Source of the DNA: Actinoplanes oblitus
GTDB lineage: Bacteria; Actinomycetota; Actinomycetes; Mycobacteriales; Micromonosporaceae
Assembly: GCF_030252345.1 (NCBI RefSeq)
Contig: NZ_CP126980.1
Location: 2,061,501-2,125,500 of the forward strand
Direction of reading: 5' to 3'
DNA: 64,000 nucleotides
Part shown: piece after piece, positions 43,740-52,249 of the stretch
Position numbering within the stretch: position 1 is the stretch's first letter
Layout of the letters: the number at the start of each line of letters is the position of its first letter
Made by a program: the position numbers and the translations under genes
Notes under the pieces: generated by a model
Database searches by the model: none
Told to the model about the DNA's origin: nothing
Seen by the model: only the letters and a program-made list of their open reading frames with translations

Positions 43740-44360
43740 TCAGGTCTGCGGGAGGCGGGGGACGTGGCCGGTCAGGGCCAGGTCGACCAGTTGATCGACG
43801 GTGTGGCGGTGCAGGGCGGCGGGGCGGCCGCTGAGCCGGTACGCCACCAGGCCGTGCCAGAGGTCCAGCAGCGCGTCGATGTCGATGTCGGCGGGGAGGT
43901 CGCCGCGGGCGATGCCGCGTTGCAGCACGTTGCGGGCGATGTCCCGGCGCGGGGTGAGCACCTGCTCGCGGACCCGGGTGAGGGTGCCGGGGTCGTCGTG
44001 GGTGGCGGCGACCAGCAGGGTCATGGTGCGGCCGTGCCCGGCGGTCAGGTACTCGATGATCATCTCGAAGAGGGCGGCCAGCTCGGCCCGGGTGTCGCCG
44101 GTGTCCGGGACCGGGCTGATCCGGGACCGCTCCACGATCAGGTCGCTGATCAGGGCGGGCTTGTGCGGCCAGAAGCGGTAGACGGTCTTCTTGGAGACGC
44201 CGGCCCGGGTGGCCACCTCGTCGATGGTGACGCCGAGATAGCCGGCTTCCTCGAGAAGGGCCTCGGCGGCGAAGAGGATGCGGGTGCGGGAGTGCGGGTC
44301 CGGCGGGCGGCCCCGGCGGCGGGCGGCCGGGGAGGCGTCCACGGCGCTCGTCGGAATCAT
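43740..44360 (-). CDS. TetR-family transcriptional regulator
   Basis: This 206-residue repressor has a basic N-terminus (ARRRGRPPDPHSRTRILFAA) leading into the helix-turn-helix (EAGYLGVTIDEVATRAGVSK then KTVYRFWPHKPALISDLIVE). The ligand-binding domain includes LVAATHDDPGTLTRVREQVL. The ATG has GAGGAG just upstream. It lies on the same strand between the Ole-like operon upstream and the GtrA-like gene downstream, whose promoter holds two perfect palindromes. It is the best candidate to bind them, by inference. Confidence 0.92.
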   Translation of the reverse strand: MIPTSAVDASPAARRRGRPPDPHSRTRILFAAEALLEEAGYLGVTIDEVATRAGVSKKTVYRFWPHKPALISDLIVERSRISPVPDTGDTRAELAALFEMIIEYLTAGHGRTMTLLVAATHDDPGTLTRVREQVLTPRRDIARNVLQRGIARGDLPADIDIDALLDLWHGLVAYRLSGRPAALHRHTVDQLVDLALTGHVPRLPQT

Positions 44361-44658
44361 GGATCTCCTCGGGGGCTTCGGAGTTCGGATCGATGGAGCC
44401 GGTGAACATCATGCCGGGGTGGTGGTCGGTGTCAATAAAGGAACGTGGTGTTTCCCGAGGGCGTCTCAGGGCTTGGAAAATCCCGGGGGTTTCAGAAACG
44501 TGGCGTGTCGTTTATAAGGACGGCTTTTGGCGGTGGACGTGGCGGGGGTCTGATGAGGACGGTGCTGTCGTGGGGCTCGCTTCGTGGCGGCCGGCCCGGG
44601 GTTGGGTCCTATCCTCCTAGGACGCTCTAGGGGTGTGGCTGGGTGCGACTGGGGCGAC
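44361..44658. other. Intergenic region between the Ole-like operon and tetR
   Basis: No gene is seen. GTCCTA-TCCTCC-TAGGAC (44606-44623) is a 6-bp inverted repeat about 35 bases beyond the reductase stop and could be an operator or weak terminator. The middle (44430-44530) is AT-richer, probably the promoter of tetR. Confidence 0.45.
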
Positions 44659-45573
44659 TCACAGCGAGTGGGAGGCGAGGTAGTCGGCGAACGTGCGGGC
44701 CGGGTGCCAGCCCTGCGACTTCGCTCGGGAGATGTCCAGGACCACCGGGGCGGTGAGCTGCTCCAGGGCGTACCGGGAAAGGGTCGGCTCGCGGCCGGTG
44801 AGCCGCGCGACGGCCGTGGCCAGGGTGGCGGCCGCGCGGGTCAGCGGGATGGGCACGTGCCGGACCGGTGCGCCGCAGACGGCGGCGATCGTCGCGTCCC
44901 GGCTGTACGGGGTGGCGTCGGCGATGTTGTAGGCGCCGGACGGCCAGGTGGGTGCGGCCAGGCAGGCGTCGGCGAGGTTCTCCACGGCGGTGAGGCTCAG
45001 CCGGATGTCCGGGCCGGGCATCAGGACCCGGCCGCCGCGCACGGCGCGGCGCAGGCGGGGGAGCAGGTGCGGATCGCCGGGGCCGTAGACGGCCCGCGGG
45101 CGGAGGACGACGGCTCCGGCGGCCAGGGCGAGGCGTTCACCCGCGGCTTTGGTCTTTCCGTACGCGGTGAGCCCGCCCCGTGGGTGGTCCTCCCGGATCG
45201 GAGCCGGACTGGGCGTGTAGACGCTGGCGCTGCTGACCCAGACGACCGGCCGGTTGCCGGCGGCCTCCAGCAGGCGGGCGGTGCCGTCCACGTTGACCTG
45301 GTGGAACCCGGCCGCGGCGGCGCGGCCGGGCGGTGGGTCGCCGACCGCGGCGGCCAGGTGCAGGACCAGGTCGGCGCCGGTGAGGTCGGGGAGGGTTCGG
45401 GTGGCGTCCCAGGGGCGGTGTTCGCCCAGCGGGCCGGGACGGCGGCTCAGGCAGAGGACGTGGGCGCCGGCCGCGGCGGCGGCTCGGGCTACGGCGGCGC
45501 CGCAGAAGCCGCTGGCGCCGGTGACCGCGATCCGCATCCCGCGCAGCGAACCCGGCGAGGGCGGGGTGGTCAT
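44659..45573 (-). CDS. OleD-like NAD(P)-dependent epimerase/reductase
   Basis: This 304-residue protein of the extended short-chain dehydrogenase (3-beta-HSD-like) family has a Rossmann TGASGFCGAAVARAA at the N-terminus, an active-site Ser in VWVSSASVYTP and the catalytic Tyr-x3-Lys in TAYGKTKAAGE. In Ole pathways OleD reduces the 2-alkyl-3-keto acid made by OleA to the beta-hydroxy acid used by OleC. The ATG overlaps the P450 stop (ATGA). It is the last gene of the seven-gene minus-strand operon. The OleD role is inferred from neighbours; a sugar epimerase is the alternative. Confidence 0.85.
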   Translation of the reverse strand: MTTPPSPGSLRGMRIAVTGASGFCGAAVARAAAAAGAHVLCLSRRPGPLGEHRPWDATRTLPDLTGADLVLHLAAAVGDPPPGRAAAAGFHQVNVDGTARLLEAAGNRPVVWVSSASVYTPSPAPIREDHPRGGLTAYGKTKAAGERLALAAGAVVLRPRAVYGPGDPHLLPRLRRAVRGGRVLMPGPDIRLSLTAVENLADACLAAPTWPSGAYNIADATPYSRDATIAAVCGAPVRHVPIPLTRAAATLATAVARLTGREPTLSRYALEQLTAPVVLDISRAKSQGWHPARTFADYLASHSL

Positions 45574-46790
45574 CGGGTGGGTGCCAGGGTGAGGTGGGAC
45601 CAGCCGGGGAGGGCGCTGCGGCGGTCGACCCGGGCGGCGACGACGCGCGGGCGGTGCCGGGCCAGGTACCGGAGGGCGTCGGTGAGCTGGAGGCGGGCCA
45701 GCCGGGCGCCGGGGCAGGCGTGCGGGCCGGCGCCGAAGACCAGCTGGGTGACGTGGGCCGGTGCGGGTTCGGCCGGGCAGGGGTCGGTGCGGTGGGCGCC
45801 GACGGCATGGCGGGCCACCAGGATCAGCCGGTCGCCGGGGCGGACCGGGCAACCGGCGAGGGTGCCGGGGGCGGCGGCGACTCGGGGAAGCAGCGGGGTG
45901 GGCGCGGTGATCCGGAGCAGTTCGGCGGTGAGGGCTTCGGGGTCGCTGTCGGCGTAGGGCCACAGGCCGGCGTCGGCGCACCACGCGGCGGCCCGGGGAA
46001 GGGCGGCGACGGTCGTGTTGATCGCGGCGACGGCGAGCATCGCGGCGAGCGCGGCGCCGTCGTCCGGCACGGTCTTTCCGTCGGGGCCGCTGACAGTGCC
46101 GGGGCCGCTGACGGTGCCGGTGCCGCTGACAGTGCCGGTGCCGCTGTCGGTGCCGGTGAGCAGGGCGGTCAGGCGGGCTGTCGCGGTCCGGGCGGCGCGG
46201 CGGGCGCCGGGGCGCGGCGGCCCGGGCAGGTGCTCCCGGGCGGCGGCGGCCGCCGCCGCCCGGGCGGCCGTGGCCAGCGTGCGCGGATCCACGTCGATGT
46301 CGAGCAGCGCCGCGGCGGTGGTGCCGGCCAGCTCGGCGGTGACGTCGACCAGCTCGATCGGGTCACCCGTGGCCAGCGGCGCGAGCCGGCGCTCCAGGAC
46401 GGCGGTCCAGATCGGACGGAGCCGCTCGACACCCTCGGCGCTGAGCGCGTCGGCGAGTCCGCGCCGGGCGCCTCGATGGTGGTCACCGTCCTGATTGAAC
46501 AGCAGGTCGCCGCCGCCGGTCAGGTCGCCGGCCGCGCCGCCGGTGGTGCCGGCCGCCGTGCGGTCCAGCGGGATCCGGGTCAGCCCACTCCGGAAGGCCT
46601 CCTGGGAATGGACCAGGAGGGTGCCGCCGAGCTTGCGGACGGGCGTCCGCCGGGTGGCGGCGAGCAGGGCGAACAGCACCGGATGGCTGAACAGGTAGAC
46701 CCGCCGGTCGCGCCGCCGGGCCCGGCGCAGGCCGGCAGTCGCGCCGGGTGGCGGCGCGGCGGCCGGCCGGTCGTGCGGGTCGTCGGTCAT
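45570..46790 (-). CDS. Cytochrome P450
   Basis: This 406-residue P450 has the heme-binding motif FGAGPHACPGARLAR near residue 350 (Cys ligand), the ExxR motif in ELLR and an I-helix AAINTT in place of the common AGxDTT. It would hydroxylate or oxidise a small-molecule substrate with external redox partners, which are not encoded here. Residues about 225-245 contain a repeated GTVSG peptide from an 18-bp tandem repeat. The start overlaps the preceding glycosyltransferase stop (ATGA). Within this operon it probably tailors the lipid or polyketide-like product. Confidence 0.9.
   Translation of the reverse strand: MTDDPHDRPAAAPPPGATAGLRRARRRDRRVYLFSHPVLFALLAATRRTPVRKLGGTLLVHSQEAFRSGLTRIPLDRTAAGTTGGAAGDLTGGGDLLFNQDGDHHRGARRGLADALSAEGVERLRPIWTAVLERRLAPLATGDPIELVDVTAELAGTTAAALLDIDVDPRTLATAARAAAAAAAREHLPGPPRPGARRAARTATARLTALLTGTDSGTGTVSGTGTVSGPGTVSGPDGKTVPDDGAALAAMLAVAAINTTVAALPRAAAWCADAGLWPYADSDPEALTAELLRITAPTPLLPRVAAAPGTLAGCPVRPGDRLILVARHAVGAHRTDPCPAEPAPAHVTQLVFGAGPHACPGARLARLQLTDALRYLARHRPRVVAARVDRRSALPGWSHLTLAPTR
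46070..46160 (-). repeat. 18-bp coding tandem repeat in the P450 gene
   Basis: CTGACAGTGCCGG-type units recur at about 18-base steps and encode GTGTVS/GPGTVS on the minus strand. The repeat gives a flexible Gly/Thr/Ser loop between two P450 helices. Copies differ by single bases. Confidence 0.75.
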
Positions 46791-47539
46791 CTGACGTGCA
46801 CCTCGGACGGGGTGGGCGGGCGCCAGCGGCGGTCCCAGTACCAGAGCAGCGTGCGCCGGGCTCCCCAGGCCCGCAGCCGGCGCAGGCTGGCCTCGACCAC
46901 CAGGTCCTCGGCGCGGGCGATGCGGTCGGTGTGGCGGCGGGCCCGGTTGAGCAGGGTGACGTCCTCCGACCCGGCCTCCAGTGGTTCCCGGGCGGTGCCG
47001 CCGCAGCGCCGGTACAGGTCCGCGGTCAGGGCCAGGTTGTGGCCGTGGACCAGGACGTACGGCGTGCGGAACCCGGCTGCCCGATGCGCGCGGCGATACC
47101 TGCCGTAGAGCGCGGCCAGCCGGACCACCGCCGGGAACACGTGCCGCTCGGCGAAGGTCGGGTGCTCGTCGCGGCGCGGGACGCTGCGGCCGCACGCCAG
47201 ATCGGTGCCGGTGGTGAGGTAGCGGCGCGCGGTCGCCACCCAGTCCGGTGCCGGGCGGCAGTCGGCGTCGGTCCGGGCGAGCAGGGTGGCGCCGTGCTCG
47301 ATGGCGTACCGGAAACCGGTGTCGGCGGCGGTCCCGGCGCCGCGCTCCGGCTCGGTGACCACCTCGATCGGGAACGGGGCGGCGAACCGCCGGATGACCG
47401 CCACGGTGTCGTCGGTCGACGCGTTGTCGACCACCACCAGGGTGAAGTCGGTGTCGGTCTGTGCGGCCAGGGCCCGCAGGGTGGCGCCGATCGAGGCGCC
47501 CTCGTCGAACGCGGGGATGATCACGGCAAGCGGGGTCAT
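46787..47539 (-). CDS. Family 2 glycosyltransferase (copy 1)
   Basis: This 250-residue GT-A fold transferase starts with AVIIPAFDEGASIGATLRAL, has the donor-binding VVVDNASTDDT and a TDADC metal-binding acidic motif near residue 93. The family moves a sugar from a nucleotide donor to lipid, polysaccharide or natural-product acceptors. No membrane helix is evident. It is clearly paralogous to the transferase at 49021 (shared TDxDFTLxVVDN, EPExGxG, DTGFRxAI and ARTDADC blocks). Its ATG overlaps the preceding ligase stop, so expression is coupled. Confidence 0.9.
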   Translation of the reverse strand: MTPLAVIIPAFDEGASIGATLRALAAQTDTDFTLVVVDNASTDDTVAVIRRFAAPFPIEVVTEPERGAGTAADTGFRYAIEHGATLLARTDADCRPAPDWVATARRYLTTGTDLACGRSVPRRDEHPTFAERHVFPAVVRLAALYGRYRRAHRAAGFRTPYVLVHGHNLALTADLYRRCGGTAREPLEAGSEDVTLLNRARRHTDRIARAEDLVVEASLRRLRAWGARRTLLWYWDRRWRPPTPSEVHVR

Positions 47540-48972
47540 CGGGCCGCTCCGGTCATGGCGAGGCGCGCGGCGGCCGCGCGGTCCGGTTTACGCGATCGGC
47601 CGGCCAGCGGAACCGGGGCGAACAGCACCCGGTCCGGGCGGGCCGCGCCCATCCGCCGCAGCGGCTCGCGCAGCGCGGCCCGCACCGCCGCCGGGTCGGC
47701 GCCCGGCGTGGTCTCGACGATCGCCACCACCTCCTCGTCGCCGTCCCCGGCCGGTACGCCGACCAGGACCGCGAGCGAGACCCCGGCGACGTGCAGGGAC
47801 GGTTCGTAGAGCCCGGGGTAGATGTTCTCGGCGCGCCGCAGGATCATGTCCTTGGCCCGGCCGGCCAGCACCACGCGGCGGCCGTCGAGCCGGGCCATGT
47901 CCCCGGTGGACACCCAGGTGTGCGGGTCCGCGCCCAGATATCTGTCGCACACCCCGGCGCCGGCCAGCAGCAGCTCACCGGCCGGGGACAGCTCGGCGCG
48001 GACGCCCGGCAGCAGCTCGCCGACCAGGTCGCCGTCGCCGGTGTGCGCGGCCTTCTCGCCGGCCTCGACGGCGGCGGCCGGGAACACCTCGGTGAGCGCG
48101 TAGACGCACCACGCCTGGTCCGCGCCCGCCGCCCGCACCCGGTCGAGCAGGGTGGCCGAGACCGGCGCGGATCCACTGTAGACGCGGCCGTGGAACGGCA
48201 CCCCGGCGTCCAGCGCGGTGCGCAGTTGCGGCGGCGTCAGGTAGGTGGCCTGCGGCCGCAGCGCGGCGACCTGCCGGCCCAGGGCGGCCGGCCGGCGCGC
48301 CGGCATGGCCACCGGCGCGCCCGACGCCAGGGACGGGACCAGCACGAAGAACATGCCGCCGAGGATCGGCACGCCGGCGCGCGGCTGGACCAGGGCGGCG
48401 ACGGACCGCATCCCGGTCGCCAGGCCGGACCGGGTGTGCACCACAGCGCGCGGGCTCGCTGTGGTGCCGGACGTGAAGATCACCACGGCGTCGCCGTCGC
48501 CGTGGTAGGCCGGGGGTGGCGGTCCGCCGGGCCCGAGCGCGGGTGCCGACCCGGGCAGCCGCCGCCCGACGGTCACCGCCGGTGCGATCCCGGCCAGGTC
48601 GGGCAGGGCGAGGCCGGCCCGGCGGGCGAGGGGCGCGGCCCAGGTGGCGACCGCCTGCGCTGCCGCGTCCGCGACGATCAGGGCCGGTTTCGCCAGCCCG
48701 AGGCGGGCGCGCAGGACGTCCGGCCCGGCCGACGGGTCCAGCACGGCCACGCGCAGCCCGTTACGGTACGCGGCGAGCAGCACCGCCAGGGCCCGCGCCC
48801 CCGGGCGGACGGCGATGCCGAGCGTGTCCCCGGGACGCAGGCCGCGCGCGTGCAGGGCGCCGGAGTACCGGGCGAGCAGGTCGGCGAGGTCGCCCCGGGT
48901 GACCGGGCGGCGGCCCAGCAAGGCCGGGGTGTCGTCGCCGGGCCGCAGGCCGGCGATCAGTTCATCGAGCAT
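47536..48972 (-). CDS. OleC-like AMP-dependent synthetase/ligase
   Basis: This 478-residue class I adenylating enzyme has the P-loop signature VVIFTSGTTASPRAVVHT near 170-188, a YALTE motif near 285, GDMARLDGRRVVLAGRAKDM near 365, then ILRRAENIYPG, and a C-terminal GRSRKPDR segment carrying the catalytic Lys. It is shorter than characterised OleC proteins (about 550). Beside an OleA-like thiolase and an OleD-like reductase it could be a beta-lactone synthetase. An ordinary acyl-CoA or acyl-AMP ligase is the alternative. It lies between the two paralogous glycosyltransferases. Confidence 0.85.
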   Translation of the reverse strand: MLDELIAGLRPGDDTPALLGRRPVTRGDLADLLARYSGALHARGLRPGDTLGIAVRPGARALAVLLAAYRNGLRVAVLDPSAGPDVLRARLGLAKPALIVADAAAQAVATWAAPLARRAGLALPDLAGIAPAVTVGRRLPGSAPALGPGGPPPPAYHGDGDAVVIFTSGTTASPRAVVHTRSGLATGMRSVAALVQPRAGVPILGGMFFVLVPSLASGAPVAMPARRPAALGRQVAALRPQATYLTPPQLRTALDAGVPFHGRVYSGSAPVSATLLDRVRAAGADQAWCVYALTEVFPAAAVEAGEKAAHTGDGDLVGELLPGVRAELSPAGELLLAGAGVCDRYLGADPHTWVSTGDMARLDGRRVVLAGRAKDMILRRAENIYPGLYEPSLHVAGVSLAVLVGVPAGDGDEEVVAIVETTPGADPAAVRAALREPLRRMGAARPDRVLFAPVPLAGRSRKPDRAAAARLAMTGAAR

Positions 48973-49020
48973 GACGGCCCCGGGACGCGCGGGCGGGAGA
49001 GGGACGGCGAGCCGGCACGG

Positions 49021-49764
49021 TCACCTCGGGTCCGGGGTGAGCGGGCCGCTGCCCCTGTCCAGGTACCACTTCGCGGTGCGGAGCACGCCGTAGGCGCGGA
49101 TCCGGCGGGTCGAGTTCTCCACCACCATGTGGCGGCTGCGGGCGATCGACGCGGTGGTGGCGCGTACCCGGTTGAGAAAGGTCCGGTCGGTCGGCGACGG
49201 GCGGCGCGGCATCCCGCCGCACGCCTGGTAGAGCTCGGCGGTGATCGCCATGTTGTTGCCGGCGTGCATCCGGTACGGCGCGAGGTAGGTGGCGCCGCGG
49301 TGCGCGGGGCGGAGCCGGCCGAACGCGGCGGCGATGCCGACCAGCCCGGCGAAGACAGCGCGCCCGGCCGGCCCGTGCTCGTCGTGACGGGCGGTGATCC
49401 GGCCGCAGACCATGCCGGCGCCGCCGGCGAGCGCGGCCCGGGCGGCGGCGACCCAGCCGGGCCGGGGCAGGCAGTCGGCGTCGGTACGGGCGATCCGGGT
49501 GGCGCCGGCCGCGATGGCGTGCCGGAACCCGGTGTCGACGGCGCAGCCGACGCCCTTCTCCGGCTCGACCAGGACGTGCACCGGGAACGGGGCGCGGCCG
49601 GCGAACGCCCGGACCGTGTCGGCGGTGGCGTCGGTGGAGCCGTTGTCGACCACGAGCAGGGTGAAGTCGCTGTCGGTCTGGGCGGCGAGGGCGTACAGGG
49701 TGGCGCTGATCCGGGCCGCCTCGTTGTAGGCCGGCACCACCACCCACAGGTCGGTGCCGCTCAC
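49021..49764 (-). CDS. Family 2 glycosyltransferase (copy 2)
   Basis: This 247-residue GT-A transferase is paralogous to the one at 46787, with WVVVPAYNEAARISATLYAL at the N-terminus, LLVVDNGSTDATADTV for the donor site and ARTDADCLPRPGW for the metal. Its GTG start overlaps the thiolase stop (GTGA). The two copies differ most in their C-terminal halves, which usually select the acceptor, so they may add sugars to different positions or in sequence. It ends 48 bases before the OleC-like gene. Confidence 0.9.
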   Translation of the reverse strand: MSGTDLWVVVPAYNEAARISATLYALAAQTDSDFTLLVVDNGSTDATADTVRAFAGRAPFPVHVLVEPEKGVGCAVDTGFRHAIAAGATRIARTDADCLPRPGWVAAARAALAGGAGMVCGRITARHDEHGPAGRAVFAGLVGIAAAFGRLRPAHRGATYLAPYRMHAGNNMAITAELYQACGGMPRRPSPTDRTFLNRVRATTASIARSRHMVVENSTRRIRAYGVLRTAKWYLDRGSGPLTPDPR

Positions 49765-50756
49765 GAGTGCTCCCAGACCATGGTCATCATGCTGACGCCG
49801 CCGCCCAGGCCCATCAGCAGCACCTTGTCGCCGGGCCGCAGGTCCGGGACCGCCCGGGCCAGCTGCACGCCGAGCGTGGCGCTGGCGACGTTGCCCAGCT
49901 CGGTGACCGTCACCTCGAGCCGGTCCCGGGGCACGCCGGTGACCTCGACGAACCGGTCCAGGTAGGGCAGCGTCACCTGGTGCACCAGCACCTTGGCGTA
50001 ATCGGTGTGCTCCAGGCCGGTGCGGGCCCGGACCCGGTCCAGGATGCTGGCGCCGACCTTCTCGAAGACGCCGCGCAGCCGGTGCCCGTCCCCGGCGAAG
50101 TAGGTGTGCTCGTCGCCGCGCGGGTGCCGGGAGCCGCCACCCGGGATGCCGCCCACCGTCCAGTGCCGCGAGTGCGTCTCGGTGTCGATGTCCAGGATGC
50201 CGCCGCTGCTGACCGGCTCGACCACCACCGCCGCGCCGGCGTCGCCGAAGGTGAATCCGGCGAACGAGCGGCGCGCCTCGGCCAGGCTGTCGATCCGGTC
50301 GCGCATCACCCGGGTCGGGGTCTCGCCGGTGACGACCAGGGCGCGGCGGGCCCGGCCGGCCAGGATCATCGAGCGGGCCAGGTCGATGCCGTTGAGGAAG
50401 CTGTTGCAGGCGTTGGTGACGTCCAGGGCGTGTGCCCGGCTGCCCAGCTCGGCCTGCACGATGTGCGCGGTGGCCGGTTCCACCATGTCGCGCGACGCCG
50501 AGGCGAACAGCAGCAGGTCGATGTCGAGCGGGTCGAGCTCGGCCCGGGCCAGCGCGGCGCGGGCGGCGTGCAGGGCGAGGGTGGAGGCGTACTCGCCGGG
50601 GCCGGCGATCCGGCGCCGCTCGATGCCGGTCAGCCGGGCGAACAACCCGCGCGGCAGGCGGATGCCACCGGCCCGGGCGATGCCGTCCTGCAGCTCGCCC
50701 GTGGTGACCTCACGCTCCGGCAGGTGGGCGCCCACCCCGGTGATCCCGACATACAT
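49761..50756 (-). CDS. KAS III / OleA-like thiolase
   Basis: This 331-residue condensing enzyme has the catalytic triad of the FabH/OleA fold: Cys in DVTNACNSFLNGIDLA near 114, His in VLVHQVTLPYLDR near 245 and Asn in TELGNVASATLGVQ near 285. OleA joins two fatty acyl-CoAs head to head; FabH condenses acyl-CoA with malonyl-ACP. The adjoining OleC- and OleD-like genes favour an OleA-type role, which I infer. The start is ATG 50756, 16 bases past the kinase stop, so the kinase and thiolase genes are probably one transcript. Confidence 0.88.
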   Translation of the reverse strand: MYVGITGVGAHLPEREVTTGELQDGIARAGGIRLPRGLFARLTGIERRRIAGPGEYASTLALHAARAALARAELDPLDIDLLLFASASRDMVEPATAHIVQAELGSRAHALDVTNACNSFLNGIDLARSMILAGRARRALVVTGETPTRVMRDRIDSLAEARRSFAGFTFGDAGAAVVVEPVSSGGILDIDTETHSRHWTVGGIPGGGSRHPRGDEHTYFAGDGHRLRGVFEKVGASILDRVRARTGLEHTDYAKVLVHQVTLPYLDRFVEVTGVPRDRLEVTVTELGNVASATLGVQLARAVPDLRPGDKVLLMGLGGGVSMMTMVWEHS

Positions 50757-50772
50757 GACCGCACATTCTGCC

Positions 50773-52095
50773 TCAGCCGAAACTGTCTCTGATTTCGGTG
50801 AGTTTCGGCAGGCTGGTGACCCAATCGGCGCGTGGCGTACGCCACTCGACGAGGTACTTCCCGTCGACCAGCTGGCGCAGCACGTGCGTCGGACCGGCTT
50901 TCGGATCGGTGTAGGTGAACTCCCAGACCGGTGCCGGCACCGCGGCGATCTGCACCCGCCGGTAGCTCGGCAGTTTCACCGCCCGCTCCTGGTCGAGCAG
51001 GTCGGCGAGCACGTCCCGGGGCGGGTGCGGCCAGCTGCCGACCCGCAGGGTGAGCCGGTCGGCCGGATCGGTGAAGGTGAGCGTGCCGACGGTGCTGTGC
51101 GCGGTCCAGCCGGTCGGGACCGCCAGCCGCAGTCCGGCCGGGTCCTGCCACCACATGAAGCCGGGTGGCAGCGGAGCCGGCGGGTTCTCCACGCCCTGGG
51201 CGCTGCCGCCGACGGTGAGCGCGGCGATCAGCGTGAGCGCGGCGGCCAGGGCGGGCATCCGGCGGCGGATGGTGGACCGGGCCGGCCGGGCGACCCGGCG
51301 CAACAGCTCCTCGGTGGCGGCCGGGTCGAGCCGGGCGGCCGGGTCGTGGCGCATCAACCCGGCCAGCACCGGGGTGAGCGGCCCGGCCCGGCGGGGCGCG
51401 TCGGGTGGCCCGGCGGCCAGCGCGCGCAGGGTGGCGGCGGTGCTGCCGCGCGCGTACGGCGGCTGGCCCTCGACGGCGTGGTAGAGCGTCGCGCCCAGCG
51501 ACCACAGGTCGGAGCGGGCCGTGGAGGCGCGGTCGAAGAGGCGTTCCGGGGCGATGTATTTCGGTGAGCCGAGCACCACCCGGGCGCGGGTCAGCGCGGC
51601 GACCCCGGCCGTGGTCACCGCCGGGCCGAAGTCGATCAGTACGATCCGGCCGTCGTCGCCGATCAGCACGTTGCCCGGTTTCACGTCGAGGTGCAGCAGG
51701 CCGGCGCGGCCGGCGGCGCCCAGCGCCTCCAGGACGGCCAGCCCGATCTCGGCGACCCGGGCCGGCGGCAGCGCGCCCTTGTCCTGGATGAGCTGCTGCA
51801 GCGAGCGGCCCGGCACGTACTCCATGACCAGCCACGGGCCGTCCGGATCGGGCAGCACGTCCAGGGTGCGGATCACGTGCGGATGCCGGACCCGGGCGGC
51901 GGCCTGCGCCTCGCTCAGCGCCCAGGTGCGGATCACCTCGCGCTGCTCGGGGCGCAGCCCGGGCGGGACGGTGCACTGCTTGATGGCGACGTCGACGTGC
52001 CGCACCTCGTCACGGGCGAGCCAGACGTGACTCATCCCCCCGGAGCCGAGGGGCCGGATGATCCGGTAGCGCTCGGCGATGATTACCGCTTCCAC
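50773..52095 (-). CDS. Membrane Ser/Thr protein kinase with extracellular domain
   Basis: This 440-residue PknB-type kinase has a glycine loop (RPLGSGGMSHVWLARD), the Lys in VAIKQC, a catalytic loop HLDVKPGN in place of the usual HRDLKPxN, and DFGPAV. The kinase domain spans about 8-265. A membrane helix is near 288-305 (ALAAALTLIAALTVGG). Residues 310-440 form an outside domain of unknown ligand with many Trp residues. It heads the Ole-like operon, 16 bases before the thiolase, suggesting phosphorylation of a pathway or envelope protein. The start is GTG 52095; TTG 52104 is an alternative. Confidence 0.92.
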   Translation of the reverse strand: MEAVIIAERYRIIRPLGSGGMSHVWLARDEVRHVDVAIKQCTVPPGLRPEQREVIRTWALSEAQAAARVRHPHVIRTLDVLPDPDGPWLVMEYVPGRSLQQLIQDKGALPPARVAEIGLAVLEALGAAGRAGLLHLDVKPGNVLIGDDGRIVLIDFGPAVTTAGVAALTRARVVLGSPKYIAPERLFDRASTARSDLWSLGATLYHAVEGQPPYARGSTAATLRALAAGPPDAPRRAGPLTPVLAGLMRHDPAARLDPAATEELLRRVARPARSTIRRRMPALAAALTLIAALTVGGSAQGVENPPAPLPPGFMWWQDPAGLRLAVPTGWTAHSTVGTLTFTDPADRLTLRVGSWPHPPRDVLADLLDQERAVKLPSYRRVQIAAVPAPVWEFTYTDPKAGPTHVLRQLVDGKYLVEWRTPRADWVTSLPKLTEIRDSFG

Positions 52096-52249
52096 CGTGA
52101 CCAATTCCGGCCCCCATGCTAGGCCAACAGTAATCATGACGTTACTGGATGTAGGGAGACGGTGGTTGTCGGATTTCGGGCGCGACGGGAAACCGTCCGA
52201 GGCGTACTGTCGACTGTGGCCTGGCGTGCGACTTCCGGGCGGTGAGGCG

